Source: Stagonosporopsis chrysanthemi
Lineage: Eukaryota; Ascomycota; Dothideomycetes; Pleosporales; Didymellaceae
DNA: 16,847 bases
Assembly: GCA_022560025.1 (NCBI GenBank)
Contig: JAFISE010000343.1
Span: 1 to 16,847, forward strand
Direction: 5' to 3'
Positions 1 through 10,738 of this stretch are shown here, piece after piece; position 1 is the stretch's first letter; the number at the start of each line of letters is the position of its first letter. The translations under genes were made by a program, and so were the position numbers. The notes under the pieces were generated by a model. That model was not told the DNA's origin. It saw only the letters and a list, made by a program, of their open reading frames with translations, and made no database searches.

Positions 1-180
1 AAAGCTATTAGCTTCTCTAGAAATAGAACAAAGAGAAATACTATAATTATACTATGTTTAAAATATTTAAATAGAAATATTAGTACTTAATTTTTTGTGT
101 AAGGTAAAATTTTTTTTATTATAGATATTTATTATATACTTATAAAGACACAGCTACAGGCTATTATTATTATAATTAAT

Positions 181-1471
181 CTATTGCCTTAATATTTTAA
201 GAGGTTTTTAGCAACCTAGCAGAACTAACTAGAAAGTAAACGCCTATTAGTTATTTAAGACGTAAAAACAAAGTAGAATTTTATACATAATGTATATAAA
301 CGCACAGTTAAGCTTTAGCTATATATTAATAAATAGCTTAAGCAAGAAATCTAGCTAAAAGGTACAAGTTTTAAAACTAATTAAGATACTACTAAGGTAG
401 ATTTTAAAGACCTTAAGAAACTCTGCCTTAGAGTATCTAAGTAGCACTATCTCTAGGCAATTATACAAATACTAAAGAACTTTAAAGTAGTAATAGGCTA
501 TTTAAGTAAGAACTATAAGCTATATATTCTATATATCTAGCTTAAATATAGATGCTTTTTTAATTTCCTAGAAGATATAACTAGCTAGCTTAGAGAAGAT
601 ACTAACAGTATTAATAGTAGTAAGTAGCTAAATATTATTTAGACTTTAGTAAATAAAAGTTGTGTAAAGTTATTAAAATACTACATAAGAATAAGTAGAG
701 ATTAGAGTTTTATTTCTAATTGCGCAATAATTTTAGACTCTGTGCAAAAGCTAACTACTTATAAAGTACTATTATTATAGTTTATTATTATAACTATATA
801 CTAATAGAATCTAGAATAAGTTATAAGAAGTTTATTATAAGTATATTTACTATTAAGAATTTCTAGACTATCTAGACTACTGTAATAGTACTAAGACTAG
901 GGGTAATAGCTTAGTCTCTAATACTATTCTAAGGCAATTATTAAAGAGTAAATAGTTTTATAAGCTAGCTATACTAATTTAATTATAGTTAGCAAGCTCT
1001 TTTAAATATAGTTAAAGTTTAACTTTTAATATAGATAAGAATATAAGCCTAACTAGATTTAAAAGGAAGTCCTATCTAAGTATACTCTATATTCTATTAG
1101 GTAACAGCTTTAATATCTTAAAGTAGTAGAAGTTAAATAAAGCTTCTTATCTTTATTTTATATAAGTTATAAAAGATATTCTAGTAGTACCTATCTTATA
1201 AGTAGGAGTAGAGTAAGTATTTAATACTACTAGAGATATGCTTAGAGATTAAAGGCACTAACCTTCTGCCTAAGCTATCTAAGAGATTATAATCCTAAAA
1301 GATTTAATATTCTTAGAAGCTATAGTAGAAGACAACACTTTACTTTATAATAAGGTAGATAATCTTCTTAAGTTGCCTGCTTGTGTTAAGCTAGTAGGTA
1401 AGATTAGAATTAATATTAAGAGCAAAACAGATAAAGATATAAAAGAAGCTAGCCTATCTACTTCTTTATAA
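181..1471 (+). pseudogene. hAT-family DNA transposase, RIP-degraded remnant
   Basis: This is a dead class II (hAT) transposase, whose family catalyses cut-and-paste transposition with an RNase H-like core and a C-terminal dimerisation domain. Read with stops attributed to C-to-T or G-to-A changes, 256-312 gives DVKTK*NFIHNVYKRTVKL. This matches the hAT pattern DV-TRWNST--M--RA-KL. Around 700-750 the frame reads NCAIILDSVQKLTTYK, like the hAT N-A-ILDP--KL block. From 1103, NSFNILK**KLN, then DILVVPI, VGVE*VFN and EIIILK match the dimerisation domain (family pattern WWK-N, VPVSGVGVEREFN). The first part lies in the frame starting at 181 and the second in the frame of 1103. One indel or an intron therefore lies between about 840 and 1040. 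The 5' part is unclear and no terminal inverted repeats were found. Family call is confident; exact ends are not. Confidence 0.82.
1103..1320 (+). other. hAT C-terminal dimerisation domain region
   Basis: This is the best preserved part of the transposase remnant. The order is a WW-K-N block (both Trp codons now TAG), a D-I-L-V-V-P block at about 1170-1190, a G-V-G-V-E---F-N block at about 1207-1232 and an I-I-L-K block near 1292. That order and spacing are typical of the hAT dimerisation domain. All stops here are TAA or TAG, explicable as mutated TGG, CAG or CAA. Confidence 0.8.
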
Positions 1472-1696
1472 AGAAAACAGTAGCTATAGATAAAAGTAAA
1501 GCTTACACAATTTAGAAAGTAGCTATTATTAATAACTATAATAACTAGTTATTTAATATAAAGAAAATCTAAACTAAAATTACTAAACTTAATAATATAA
1601 TTATATAACTATTCTAAATTAAGAAATATAGTTAAGCTACTATACTATAATTATATTAGCGTAGATATAACTTAGCTAGATACCTTAAGCTTAACT

Positions 1697-1835
1697 CTAA
1701 CCTAGGTCTATGCAACCTAACCTTTACTTCTACTTATACTAGAAGTACCTCTACTTAACTTCTACCCCTAGCCTATATAACTTCTACTCTACTACTAACT
1801 CTAGGTCTGTGTAACCTTAACTCTACTCTTACTTA
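1697..1835. repeat. Imperfect direct repeat downstream of hAT remnant
   Basis: Two copies of a pyrimidine-rich stretch of about 41 bp occur at 1697-1737 and 1794-1835. Each contains a ctaggtct-tg--aacct core followed by ctt/ctctacttctacttat-like sequence. They differ by transitions and one or two indels. The intervening bases are also ctac-rich. This may be the 3' non-coding part of the hAT element; I see no gene in 1472-2240. Confidence 0.5.
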
Positions 1836-1918
1836 TTACTAGGTACTTTGTACTTATTTACTAGCCTACTTTAAACTATAAGAGAAACTTAGTCTTTATA
1901 AAGTAGATAATCTAATTG

Positions 1919-1979
1919 TTTAAAAGAAATATAGATCTATTCTAGTAATATACTATAGTAATCTATACTGTTCTTTAAA
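1919..1979. repeat. Inverted repeat (hairpin-capable)
   Basis: The left arm at 1919-1936 (tttaaaagaaatatagat) pairs with the right arm at 1961-1979 (atctatactgttctttaaa), allowing a short indel, around a 24-base loop. It could be a terminal or subterminal hairpin of the preceding element, or a chance structure in AT-rich DNA. Confidence 0.4.
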
Positions 1980-2243
1980 AGATACTATCTAATTAATATA
2001 TAAGATAACTTTTATATATTTATATAATACTTAACTTGTAAAGACTAAATAATTATAAAAAGTAAGTAATTATTAAGTATATACTTAAGTTAAATATGTA
2101 AAGATTTCTCTTCTGCCTATTAACTATAGCTAATATAGCTAATTCTTTGCGCACTAAGTACAGTCTAAGCTGTATTAGCCTAAACTAGCTTAGAATATAT
2201 ATTAAATACTAACTAGAGCTTAAAGTAAAGTTTAATTATAAGA

Positions 2244-2935
2244 CTAACTATAAGAGAGCTTGATATAAAGATCTTAAAGTAGTTTAAAGCTAGTTTAGCC
2301 TAGTAGTATTAACTCTTAAGGTTTATAGAGGCTGTAAAGCTAAAGGGCAAGGCTTACTATAAAGGCTAGAGGTCTACTATACTGTTTCTACTTAGTAGTA
2401 AACAGTCTACTATCTACTAATTAAACTTATACTTAATCTCTAGATATTATACTACTTATTACCTTAATACTTTATTCTTCTCTATACTTCTAGACTATAG
2501 GTTTTAATATTCTATTTACTTTTATATAAGAAAGTACCTTGTTAGAAGTTAACTATAAGTTCTTGTGTAAGCCTAACTATAAGAGACTTAACTTTAGAGT
2601 CTCTAAAGAGACAGCTTTAAAAGCTTTAGAGCTAAACCTCTAGACAGATAGTAGCTATAATAATATAGAATACTAAAGAGGTCTAAATTATATATATATC
2701 TACTATAAAGTGTATAAGAGTACTAAAGTAAACTATAAGACTAGATCTTTATTTCTATAGGTCTTGTATAAAAGAATACTTTAAAACTATCTATCTAAAC
2801 TCTATAAAGACTTTTCTTCTTATATCTAGGAGCTTAAAAAAGACTGTACTAAAAAGTAGTTAGAAGAGAGATATAAGTAAGTAGTTGTTAAGTAGTAAAA
2901 AGTAAGCTTAAAGAACTAGGCTTGTTTTTATATTA
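2244..2935 (+). pseudogene. Decayed coding region Z1, family not recognised
   Basis: I do not recognise this protein. From 2244 one frame reads LTIRELDIKILK*FKASLA with only TAG/TAA stops. From about 2521 another frame reads through FRVSKETALKALELNL near 2595-2640 and ends in a Lys/Glu-rich, helix-like tail (about 2830-2930). The long stretches broken only by mutated-type stops, and the charged amphipathic composition, suggest former coding sequence. The frame change near 2500 may be an intron or indel. In RIP-saturated DNA such frames can also arise by chance, so confidence is low. Confidence 0.35.
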
Positions 2936-3047
2936 CTTTCTTTCTTATAGGTAGATTATCTCTAATTCTATAAAATTATAAAAGAATTTTTATACTATAT
3001 AGGTTAAAACTTTAGTAAGGCGTAGAATATATCTAACTTTTATCTTC

Positions 3048-3660
3048 TCTAAGACTCTAGTCTTTTTTTACTATTATTAACCTCTATTTAGGTTTTTCTA
3101 TACAAGCTGTATTAGCTACTATATACTTTTCTATCTTAGGCAAGCTCTTTAGTAATAATAACTAAGCAAATTAGATTATTACTAGGCTTATAGCTATTAT
3201 AAGAGCTTATTCTATAACAAGGTAGCTTTTACTAAAGTTGTAGTAACTATAAAAATATATTTAATCTACTTTTTAATTAGGTTAAATTGCTTATAGTATA
3301 CTTCTTAAGTAAATAACAAGTACTTTACTTATTTCTATTCTCTAACAGATAGTAATTCTTGCTATAAGTACTTTAAACAACTTTATCTAATTGCTACTAA
3401 CTATTACTAGGCTTGTTTTTTAGTTACTATGCTAATACCTATCTTTTCTAGCGCTCTTGTAGTAGCCTATTAGGTTATCTATCTTTGTTTAATTTAAGCC
3501 TTTACACAGAAGAATAAAGTAGTATATACCTTTAATAAAGTACTGTTATTAAAGTATACTTATTATATACTTAAGAATAAAAAGTATTGTCTAGTTAAAT
3601 TACTATTACTTTCTTTCTATTAGTCTTTAGGCTAACTTTTAAATAGATACTAATTTATAT
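3048..3660 (+). pseudogene. Decayed coding region Z2, Cys/Tyr-rich, family unknown
   Basis: One frame from 3048 reads with few stops up to about 3600. It is rich in Tyr and Cys: SNSCYKYFKQLYLIATNYYQ around 3350-3410 and LKYTYYILKNKKYC around 3550-3595. Because TGY and CAY codons become TAY by G-to-A or C-to-T change, many Tyr may have been Cys or His. The spacing would then suggest a fungal zinc-binding domain, but I cannot assign one. It is followed by the coiled-coil-like Z3 in another frame, possibly across an intron near 3600-3660. Confidence 0.33.
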
Positions 3661-3661
3661 T

Positions 3662-4150
3662 AAACCTAAGTATAATATATTTTAAAGCAACTTTGTTATG
3701 TAAAAAGAAGCTATAGTAAAGAAAAGTAAAGAGTTAAAAAAGCTAAAAGTAGTAGCTATATAGCCTGTTTATAAGACTGCTTAAGATAACTTTTATTAGT
3801 TAGCCTATACCTTAGTAAGTATAGTACAGATAGTAATTACACAGCTTAAAGAAGTATTAGCTGCTAATATATTACTTTATTAGTACTACGTCTAGCTTGT
3901 TACTAATTAAGCCTTAATAAAGGTAATAAAAGCGCTTACTGTACAGGTATAGTCTCTATATAATAAAGTAGCAGAGCTAAAGCAAGCAGTAGTATCTTTG
4001 TAAGCTCTAGTAGTTAAGGCTCTATAGTAAAGTACTAAGGGCAAAGGTCCTAAGAAAACTATACTTAAAAAAGCTTAGCTTTTTTTAAATACTTTTATAG
4101 TAGATACTAAAGATAAAATAAGTAATATTAGTAAGGCTTTAGCTTAATTA
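3662..4150 (+). pseudogene. Decayed coding region Z3, coiled-coil-like, unknown
   Basis: The frame beginning at 3662 reads about 160 codons with only TAG/TAA interruptions. It includes KKSKELKKLKVV near 3720, a long Leu/Val/Lys/Ala segment (VITQLKEVLAANILL near 3840) and KVAELKQAVVSL near 3970-4000, then STKGKGPKKT near 4030. Heptad-like hydrophobic spacing suggests a coiled coil. It may be the C-terminal half of the same gene as Z2. No enzymatic motif is visible and no family was recognised. Confidence 0.38.
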
Positions 4151-4923
4151 CTACTTATATAGTAGAGTAGATATTTTTCTTTATTACTTAGCTAGATTAG
4201 TAAAAGTTTAGAGTAGTCTAGACTTTCTTTATCTTTTAAATTTATAATATACTTACTTAAACTATTCTTAGCTATTTGCTTTCTAGAATCTAATCTATTT
4301 TTGTAACTACTTTAAAAGACCTAGTAATTAAAGATATATATTATAAATAGTAGCTTTTATTTATAGCTGCGCCTTTTCTATATTCTTTTTAGCTACTTTC
4401 TAAGCTTAGTATATACAGGTTACTAGAGTAAGTATATCTTAGTAGTTTAGGCTGTTACAAGGAGTTGTATCTATATTAAGTCTATTCTACTGCTAGCTCT
4501 GTCTAAGTTTACTTCTAAACAATACTTAATAAGAAGTTATTCTAATACTAGAATAAAGTAAAGTAAGCTGTGTATAGTTAATAAGCAGCAGTAATTTAAA
4601 CTAGTTATCTTAATAGTATACTATAAACAGTTATAGCTGCTAGTTAATATACTTGTTTATAATCTCTATTTAGCTATTAGTTTGCTTATAGTAGGTAGTA
4701 AAGAGCTTAACTTTAATACTAATAATTAAATAAAACTTAGACTAGAAACAGAATACAAACTAAGGTCTATAATTAGATACTATTAAGTTAAAAGTATAAC
4801 TAAAACAATAAACTTATTAAGTAAATAAAAAAGCTATCTTTTATATAGATATTGTCTTATAGTATAAGATAGTAATTGCTTATTTTATTAAATAGTTAAT
4901 AATAACAAGTATCTAATTATATC
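4151..4923. other. AT-rich degraded stretch without recognisable gene
   Basis: No reading frame here looks conserved on either strand. It contains a 15-base near-perfect palindrome at 4855-4869 (tcttatagtataaga), with weaker flanking complementarity (ctatctt at 4834 against aagatag at 4866). Composition is the same mutation-saturated TA-rich type as the rest of the window. Confidence 0.5.
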
Positions 4924-5070
4924 TATCCTAAGGCAGTAAGAATATAGAGCCCTAAATATTATTAGTAGATCTTTTTAATTAGAGCTAAGATATTTAGGCA
5001 TATATATATTTCTAAGAATATAGGCTCTATATTGTTATATTTAGAAGCTAGTGTTGTTAGGTTCTTTTAA
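4924..5070. repeat. 147-bp element, copy 1
   Basis: This copy is near-identical to 5941-6087, differing almost only by transitions. It has nested inverted repeats: TATAGAGCC (about 4943-4951) pairs with GGCTCTATA (about 5023-5031), and an inner taaatat/atattta pair lies near 4953 and 4990. It abuts the conserved 5' flank of the truncated helicase copy TLH-A. A more divergent relative precedes the second helicase copy at about 7490-7582, so this is probably part of the ancestral upstream region rather than an independent insertion. Confidence 0.8.
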
Positions 5071-5383
5071 GCTAATTTGTTTAAAACTTAAGTATATTAA
5101 TTAACACACTAAGCTATATATTATAGCTTATTTTTAGCTTTATAGCCTATATAGTTAATAAGGTTAGAGTTTTATATTTAAGGTTAAAGTAAGGTTTATA
5201 AGGTTGTAACAGCCCTGCAACTAGGTTTAGAGGCGTTCTAAGGCGTTCTAAGATAACAACTAAGTAAGAAGATACGTTTACTACGCAATATATAGTACAG
5301 AGTCTATAGTCTACTATAGTAGGTATCTAAGCATTGTTTCTACTTACAGTACACAACTAAATTATTATTATAGCTATTAATAG
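5071..5383 (+). repeat. Conserved 5' flank of TLH copy A
   Basis: It aligns with 7583-7834 upstream of TLH-B, sharing the block ggttgtaacagccctgcaac (5204 and 7713) and neighbouring sequence. Copy A carries about 60 extra bases between 5300 and 5375. It likely contains the ancestral promoter and 5' untranslated region, but no motif survives that I can call a promoter. Confidence 0.7.
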
Positions 5384-5943
5384 TATGTAACTGTATCTAA
5401 TTATATAATAGCTACTATAACAAAAAGTAGTATTATAAGTAAGTATTTTAAGTATTTAGTTAAGTATATATTAGCTGTTTGCAAAGTATATAGACACAGT
5501 ATATTACCTAGTTAAGTTAAAAGCTATATACAGCGCACCTATCTAGCTAAGTATAAGCAAGCTAGGTTAATAGCAGACAAGGTTAGCAGTTAAGCTAGTT
5601 TAATTAAGTATACTAGCAAATTAAAAGTACCTAGCTAGACTATTAAGCTTATACTACAGTTGCTAGTGTATACAAACAGGTTAATATATTAGATTAAGCT
5701 AAAGTATTACTGTTAGATATTCTAAAGTAAATATATAATAAAGAACTATTAGCAAGATACTTATAATTAGTTGCTAGTAGATAAAAAAAGACGTCTAAGC
5801 TAAGAAGAGTAGAAAAAGATACAAACCTGTATTAGTAAGAATTACTAGATAGTCTATTACTAGTAGTTATTAGTCTAGAGCTAAGAGTTGCAGTATTTCT
5901 ACGTCTAGCAGCTAGGTAACAGTAGCCTAGAAGCAGTGCTTAT
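5384..5943 (+). pseudogene. TLH-A: truncated N-terminal part of telomere-linked helicase
   Basis: This segment aligns codon for codon with 7835-8400, the N-terminal OrsD/DUF3505-like zinc-finger part of the complete helicase copy. Shared blocks include SKYFKYLV near 5440, ARLIADKV near 5565, a Leu-rich QLLVYT-RLIY block near 5660 and ELQYF near 5890. His, Cys and Trp codons are mostly converted to Tyr or stop. Homology ends abruptly at 5943, where a second copy of the 147-bp element begins, and the helicase domain is missing. It is a relic of a duplicated unit and not functional. The assignment rests on the alignment with TLH-B, so it is as secure as that call. Confidence 0.75.
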
Positions 5944-6087
5944 TCTAAGGCAGTAATAATATAAAGCCCTAAATATTGTTAGCAGATCTTTTTAATTAAA
6001 GCTAAGATATTTAGGTATAAGTATATTTCTAAGAATATAGGCTCTATATTATTATATTTAAAAGCTAGTATTATTAAGTTCTTTTAA
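5941..6087. repeat. 147-bp element, copy 2
   Basis: This is the second copy of the element at 4924-5070, in the same orientation. It starts exactly where TLH-A loses homology to TLH-B. The helicase sequence does not resume on its far side, so it marks a recombination or deletion junction, not a simple insertion. The two copies bracket TLH-A as direct repeats about 1.02 kb apart. Confidence 0.78.
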
Positions 6088-6330
6088 CTCTTAGTTAATT
6101 TCCTTATAGACTTTATATAATTTAATTATAGTATATACAGCCTCTTTTACTTTAACTTTATATACTTTTTTTACTGCAATAAATTATATAGACCCTGCTA
6201 TAGTGTTAGATCTAGATACAACTTAGTAGTAAGGTATAATATAGTACTACAAATAATCTACACTTTTTAGAATAGCTATACAGTGTTAGCGTTAATAGAA
6301 AATAGATAGTATAGTAGTAGAAGTTAAAGT
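6088..6330. other. Degraded spacer, nothing recognised
   Basis: AT-rich sequence with no consistent frame, between the 147-bp element and gene X1. It presumably holds the upstream region of X1. Confidence 0.45.
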
Positions 6331-7575
6331 TAGTATTTAGCAGCCTTGCAACTGTAAGCAAGTGCTGCTAAGAGGCTACTGCCTGCCTACCTGCCTGCAG
6401 TAGACTACTTACAACAGCAGATACTACTCTAAACAACTTAGGCAGTATTAAGTAAATATAAAGATATAGACTTGTTTTAAAGTATATTTGTCTACCTTTT
6501 TAGGCACTATATAGCTGTCTGCAAAACGCACTAGCAGGGTATATTGTTATTACAGCTGCTATTACACTTAAATAGCTGCTACTAAAAGCTCTCTATTGCA
6601 GTACAGAGCAAGCTTATAGCTGCAGCTAGAGCCTTTACAGTATAGGCTGCCTAAGTAAAGAATATTGTGTATTTACTATCTAAGGCACAGCTACTAGCCT
6701 TTTTACCTATTTATAAAGACAGTTCTGTGTGCAAAGCAGAGTAGTATAAGTATATTATGCATAGTTAGCAAAATATACAAGACTACTATAAAAAAGAGTA
6801 TAGATAGAGTAACTTATATAAAAAAAAGTAACTATACTAGAGTGCTTAACTATTACTTTAGATATAAAAAGAAAGAGTGTAGTACTAAAAGTTTTAGCCT
6901 ACTAGTAAGCTAGAATAATTATTTAAAGTTAGCTAGGTTATATATAAAGCTGTGCAGAGTGCTAATAAAGAAAAAGAGGTTAGCTTATAGCACGCTCTTA
7001 AGACGTCCTTTATATAGAGTAGCGTAGTAGTAGAGAAGACCTAGCAAGATACACATAACAAGATTAAGCTAGATAGTAACTGCTATATCTAGCGCAAGTA
7101 GCTAAAGAGAAGCAGCTAGGCCTGCTACCTAGGCTATTTTGACTGTAGCTAGCTGCTAGCCTAGCTGCAGCAGCCTAGCAAAGACAAAAGAGCACTAGCT
7201 AAGGTATACTAAGTAGTAGAGATAGTTATCTACAGGGCCTAGCTATTATTATTACTAAAGGTAGCTAGGTAGCCTGCTGTATAGTATATTAAGCGCTGCA
7301 AAGTAAAAGTACTAGATAGTAAGTACTTGTTTAATACACGCTAGACAGGTAAGACTATAGCTAAGTATAGCTGCGTCTAGCTATATATTGTCTACTATAT
7401 CTAGTAAATATACAACCTAGTAGAGCTTATACGCAAAGCTAACTCTATTTTAGAGCTATAACTAAAGTTAGGGCTAAGTCTAGTTAATATCTAGTTCTAA
7501 GATATTTAGGTCTCTGTATAATTATTATTATATAAGCTAACTCTAGTTATCTTTAGAAGTTAGTCTAGTTATATG
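6331..7575 (+). pseudogene. Gene X, copy 1: decayed protein of unknown family
   Basis: I do not recognise this family. One frame (that of 6361) reads for about 400 codons with only TAG/TAA interruptions, each explicable as mutated CAG, CAA or TGG. Visible blocks are AAKRLLPAYLPAVDYLQQQ near 6365, a Leu/Ala-rich helical segment near 6540-6640 and an ATG at 6757. A Cys-bearing block, ACYLGYFDC, lies near 7120-7146, and KRCKVKVLDSKYLFNTR lies near 7290-7340. The predicted protein is largely helical with no membrane run or catalytic signature that I can name. Its last part (7202-7445) is duplicated behind TLH-B at 12656. Placement directly before TLH-B suggests X and TLH formed one duplicated unit. 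The start is not determined. Confidence 0.5.
7202..7445 (+). repeat. Duplicated C-terminal segment of X, copy 1
   Basis: It aligns with 12656-12898 over its whole length with few or no gaps. Differences are almost all transitions. Shared landmarks are atagttatctacagggcct (7223 and 12677) and agcgctgcaaagta (7290 and 12746). Both copies keep the same reading frame relative to X, supporting a coding origin. Confidence 0.82.
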
Positions 7576-7582
7576 CTTATAA

Positions 7583-7834
7583 GCTAAATTGCCTAAAAAT
7601 TTAGTATATAAATTAGCATACTAAGCTGTATATTGTAGCCTATTTTTAGCTTTATAGCTTGTATAGTTAATAAGGTTAAAGTTTTGTATTTAAAGTTAGA
7701 GTAAGGTTTGTAAGGTTGTAACAGCCCTGCAACTAGGTTTAGAAGCATTCTAAGGTATTTTAAAATAATAACTATATAAAAAGATATATTTACTATATAA
7801 TATATAGTATAAAGTTTATAGTTACTATTAGTAG
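7583..7834 (+). repeat. Conserved 5' flank of TLH-B
   Basis: This is the counterpart of 5071-5383, again with ggttgtaacagccctgcaac (from 7713). It lacks about 60 bases present in copy A. A 15-base match to the 147-bp element (ctaagatatttaggt near 7497) and weaker similarity up to 7582 suggest the upstream element was also here. A short open frame on the opposite strand (7593-7841) is a chance shadow of this non-coding flank. Confidence 0.65.
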
Positions 7835-10738
7835 TGTGCAACTATATCTAATTGTATAATAGCTACTATAATAGAAAGCAGCATTGTAAGTAAGTATTTT
7901 AAGTATTTAGTAGAGTATATATTAGCAGTGTATAAAGAGTGTAGATATAGAGTATTACTTAGCTAGATTAAAAGCTATCTACAAAGTGTACACTGTATAG
8001 GCTGCAAGCACGCTAATATAATAGCAGACAAGGTACGCAGCTAGGCTAGGTTAATTAACTACACTAGCTAGTTAGAAGTACTTAGCTAGACAATTAAGCT
8101 GTTAGAACAGCTACTAGTGTATGCAGATAGGTTAATATATTAAATAGAGCCTAACAGTTACTACTAAATATTCTAAAGTACAGAGATAATAAAGAAATAT
8201 TAGCAAAAGACTTATAACTAGTTACTAGTAGAAAAAAGTAAATACTTAACTTGTATGTAGTAAAAAAGTATTTAGGATTGTATTAGCTAAAACTATAAGA
8301 CAGTACACTGCTAGCAGTTAATAGTACAGGGCTAGGAGTTGCAGTACTTTAAAGTCTACTAGCTAGGCAATAACAGCCTAGAAGTAGTACTTATTAACAG
8401 CAACGCAGTATAGGTATAAGTAGGTAAGCAGATAGCTAAGGCGTAGGCAAACGTAAAAATGCAGGCGCAGAATACTATCTAGGCAGGCAAGAAAGACAAA
8501 GTTAACTTGTAGCTAGAGTAGACACAGTAGCTACTATATTTAGTTAGTATAGAAAGGCTAGAGCTGTTAGCGTGTATTAAAGAGCCTGTAGCTAATCCTA
8601 ATTCTAGGCAGGAGCAGTAGGCTAAGCCTGTAAAGGCAGTAATATAAGCAGTAATAGAGAGATTAGTATAGTTTAGTTAAGTATCTATTATTTACTATAT
8701 TAGCATATTTATATAGTTAAAAGCAATCTGCATAAAAAAGCACTAGATATAGTTTTAGCTATTGCAGCTGTATATAGACAAGAAGTTAATTAGTAACTAT
8801 ATATAGCTATAGCAGCAGATATTAATATTTTTTATATAAATATAATAAAAGTATATATAAAAAAGTTTAGTATATTGTTTTACTTAGTAGCAGTACAAAG
8901 TATAGAAAGTATTAGTTAAGGCAGTAAAAAGAAGTGTTAAGAAAGAGTAGGATAAAGAAAAAGAAAAAGAAAGAAAAGTAAGAGCTAAAGATAAAAAAGA
9001 CAAAACTATAGTAGACGTTAACAAAGCTATTAACAAGATAAAGACAGACACAGCTAAGCTAACTACTAATACTATTAGTAAGCCTAAGAAGTTGTTAAGT
9101 ATTTAAAAGGTATGTTTAGAGTTTTATATTATATTAATAAGCTAGAAGATTACTTATAAAAAGTACAACAGTATATTAGTATATATATTAGCTGTATTAG
9201 GCATAAAAAAAGATAGTTAAAAAAGTACTAAGTAGTATCTACTTGTTTTATTAGCTACTATTAAAGTAATATAGTTTATAGTTGTGTAGAAGGTATTGCA
9301 GATATTAGGCCTATTAGATAATAATAAGTTTAATAGTAACAGCGTGTATAAAAGTAATAGTAGCAGTAACCTACTTTAATAGTAGTATAAAGAGTGTTTA
9401 CAGTTTATATAAGAGATAATAGACTAGTTTATAGTATGTAGTAGCTACAGCTTAATATAGTAAATATTAGATTTATAGATATATAGGCTAAAGATCTATT
9501 ATAATATAATATTGTGCAGGTATATTAAGTAAGTTAGAAGAGATAAGTTGTTATACAAAGACTTGTAGTTTAGTATATTATAGTTTTATAGCATAGTACA
9601 CAGATTAGTAATAGAAAGCTAGTAGCTAATAATAAATAAGTTGTTATTTAGCAGCAAGATTGCAAAGCCTATTCTTAGCGTACTATAAGACAGTTTGTAC
9701 AATAACCTAACTAACAAGTAGCTTAGATAGAATTTTTTAAAAGACTAGTAGACCTACATACTTATTAATAGTAAGAGGTAGTTGTTCTAGTAAGTAAAGT
9801 AAGACACTGCTATTAGAGATAGGTTTGTAAAGTAAGAGACCTAATTAAGTGTTAACATGCACAAAGTTAAGTAGTATATAGATAGAATAGTAGTGTTTAA
9901 AGAGAAGTTAGCTGTGTTAATATATATAGTATATAAGCAGCTAGTAAAGTAGCTAGAGCTAGGCAGTGTTTAATACAGTAACACTGTTAAGGGGAGCTAC
10001 TATAATATATTTATTAAGGATAGTATAGTAGTTATTATTATATAATATTATAAAGGTTACTATATAAGTAGTAATATTAAGATTATTTACTAGTATTTAC
10101 TATACAAGGTAAGTAAGCTAGTAGTGTATTATATATAGTTAGTATTGCTATTCTAGTAGTAGCTAGAAGTAATAGTATAAGATAAAGAGATAATATTATT
10201 GTATATATAGCTAGTAGACCTAAGCAGGTGCAAGTAGATAGGCAACTAGTTTAAAGAAGTATTAAAGTGCAAAAGCTAGATTAAAATAAAAGTAGAGTTA
10301 ATAATAGCAGTGTACTGTAAGATTGCTATTAGTATTAGCTAGTAGTTTCTGCGTATATTAACTGCGTTCTACACAGATAAAAGTAATAAAAACAAGATAT
10401 AAAAAGAAAAAAATGCATAGTTAGCAATTGCTAATATACAGGCTAAGTATATAATATATATTATAGGTATAGTATATATACAAAGTATTATAAAGCAGGT
10501 AAGTGCTATAGCTAATAAAAAGTAGCAGTTCTATATATTAAGTATAGATTAGTACTAGTTTTTAGAGTTCTAAGTTAGTAATAACAATAGTAAGTACAGG
10601 AAGCAAAAGAGAGCGCTGTTTAAAAGCAAGGTAGACAAGGTAAAGATAGACTAATAGAGCTAGTTAAAGAAGATAGATATAACAGTACAGCTACAGTAGA
10701 TAATAAGCAAGACAGCTAAGTTTTAAAGTATATAGAAA

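Noticed and set aside
4924..5070. CRISPR array or attachment site from the repeated 147-bp element
   Set aside because: Only two clear copies about 1 kb apart, no short regular spacers and no cas genes. It fits a duplicated upstream region.
6340..7450. Apparent lightly mutated patch with many gca, cag and ctgc
   Set aside because: All surviving CA here follow A or G, and apart from one TGA (7140) no YCR or YGR remains. The patch is as saturated as its surroundings and simply began with more RCA/TGY.
7593..7841. 82-residue minus-strand open frame
   Set aside because: It lies in the conserved non-coding 5' flank of TLH-B, has an AT-driven composition, and I saw no sign that it is conserved in the copy at 5071-5383.
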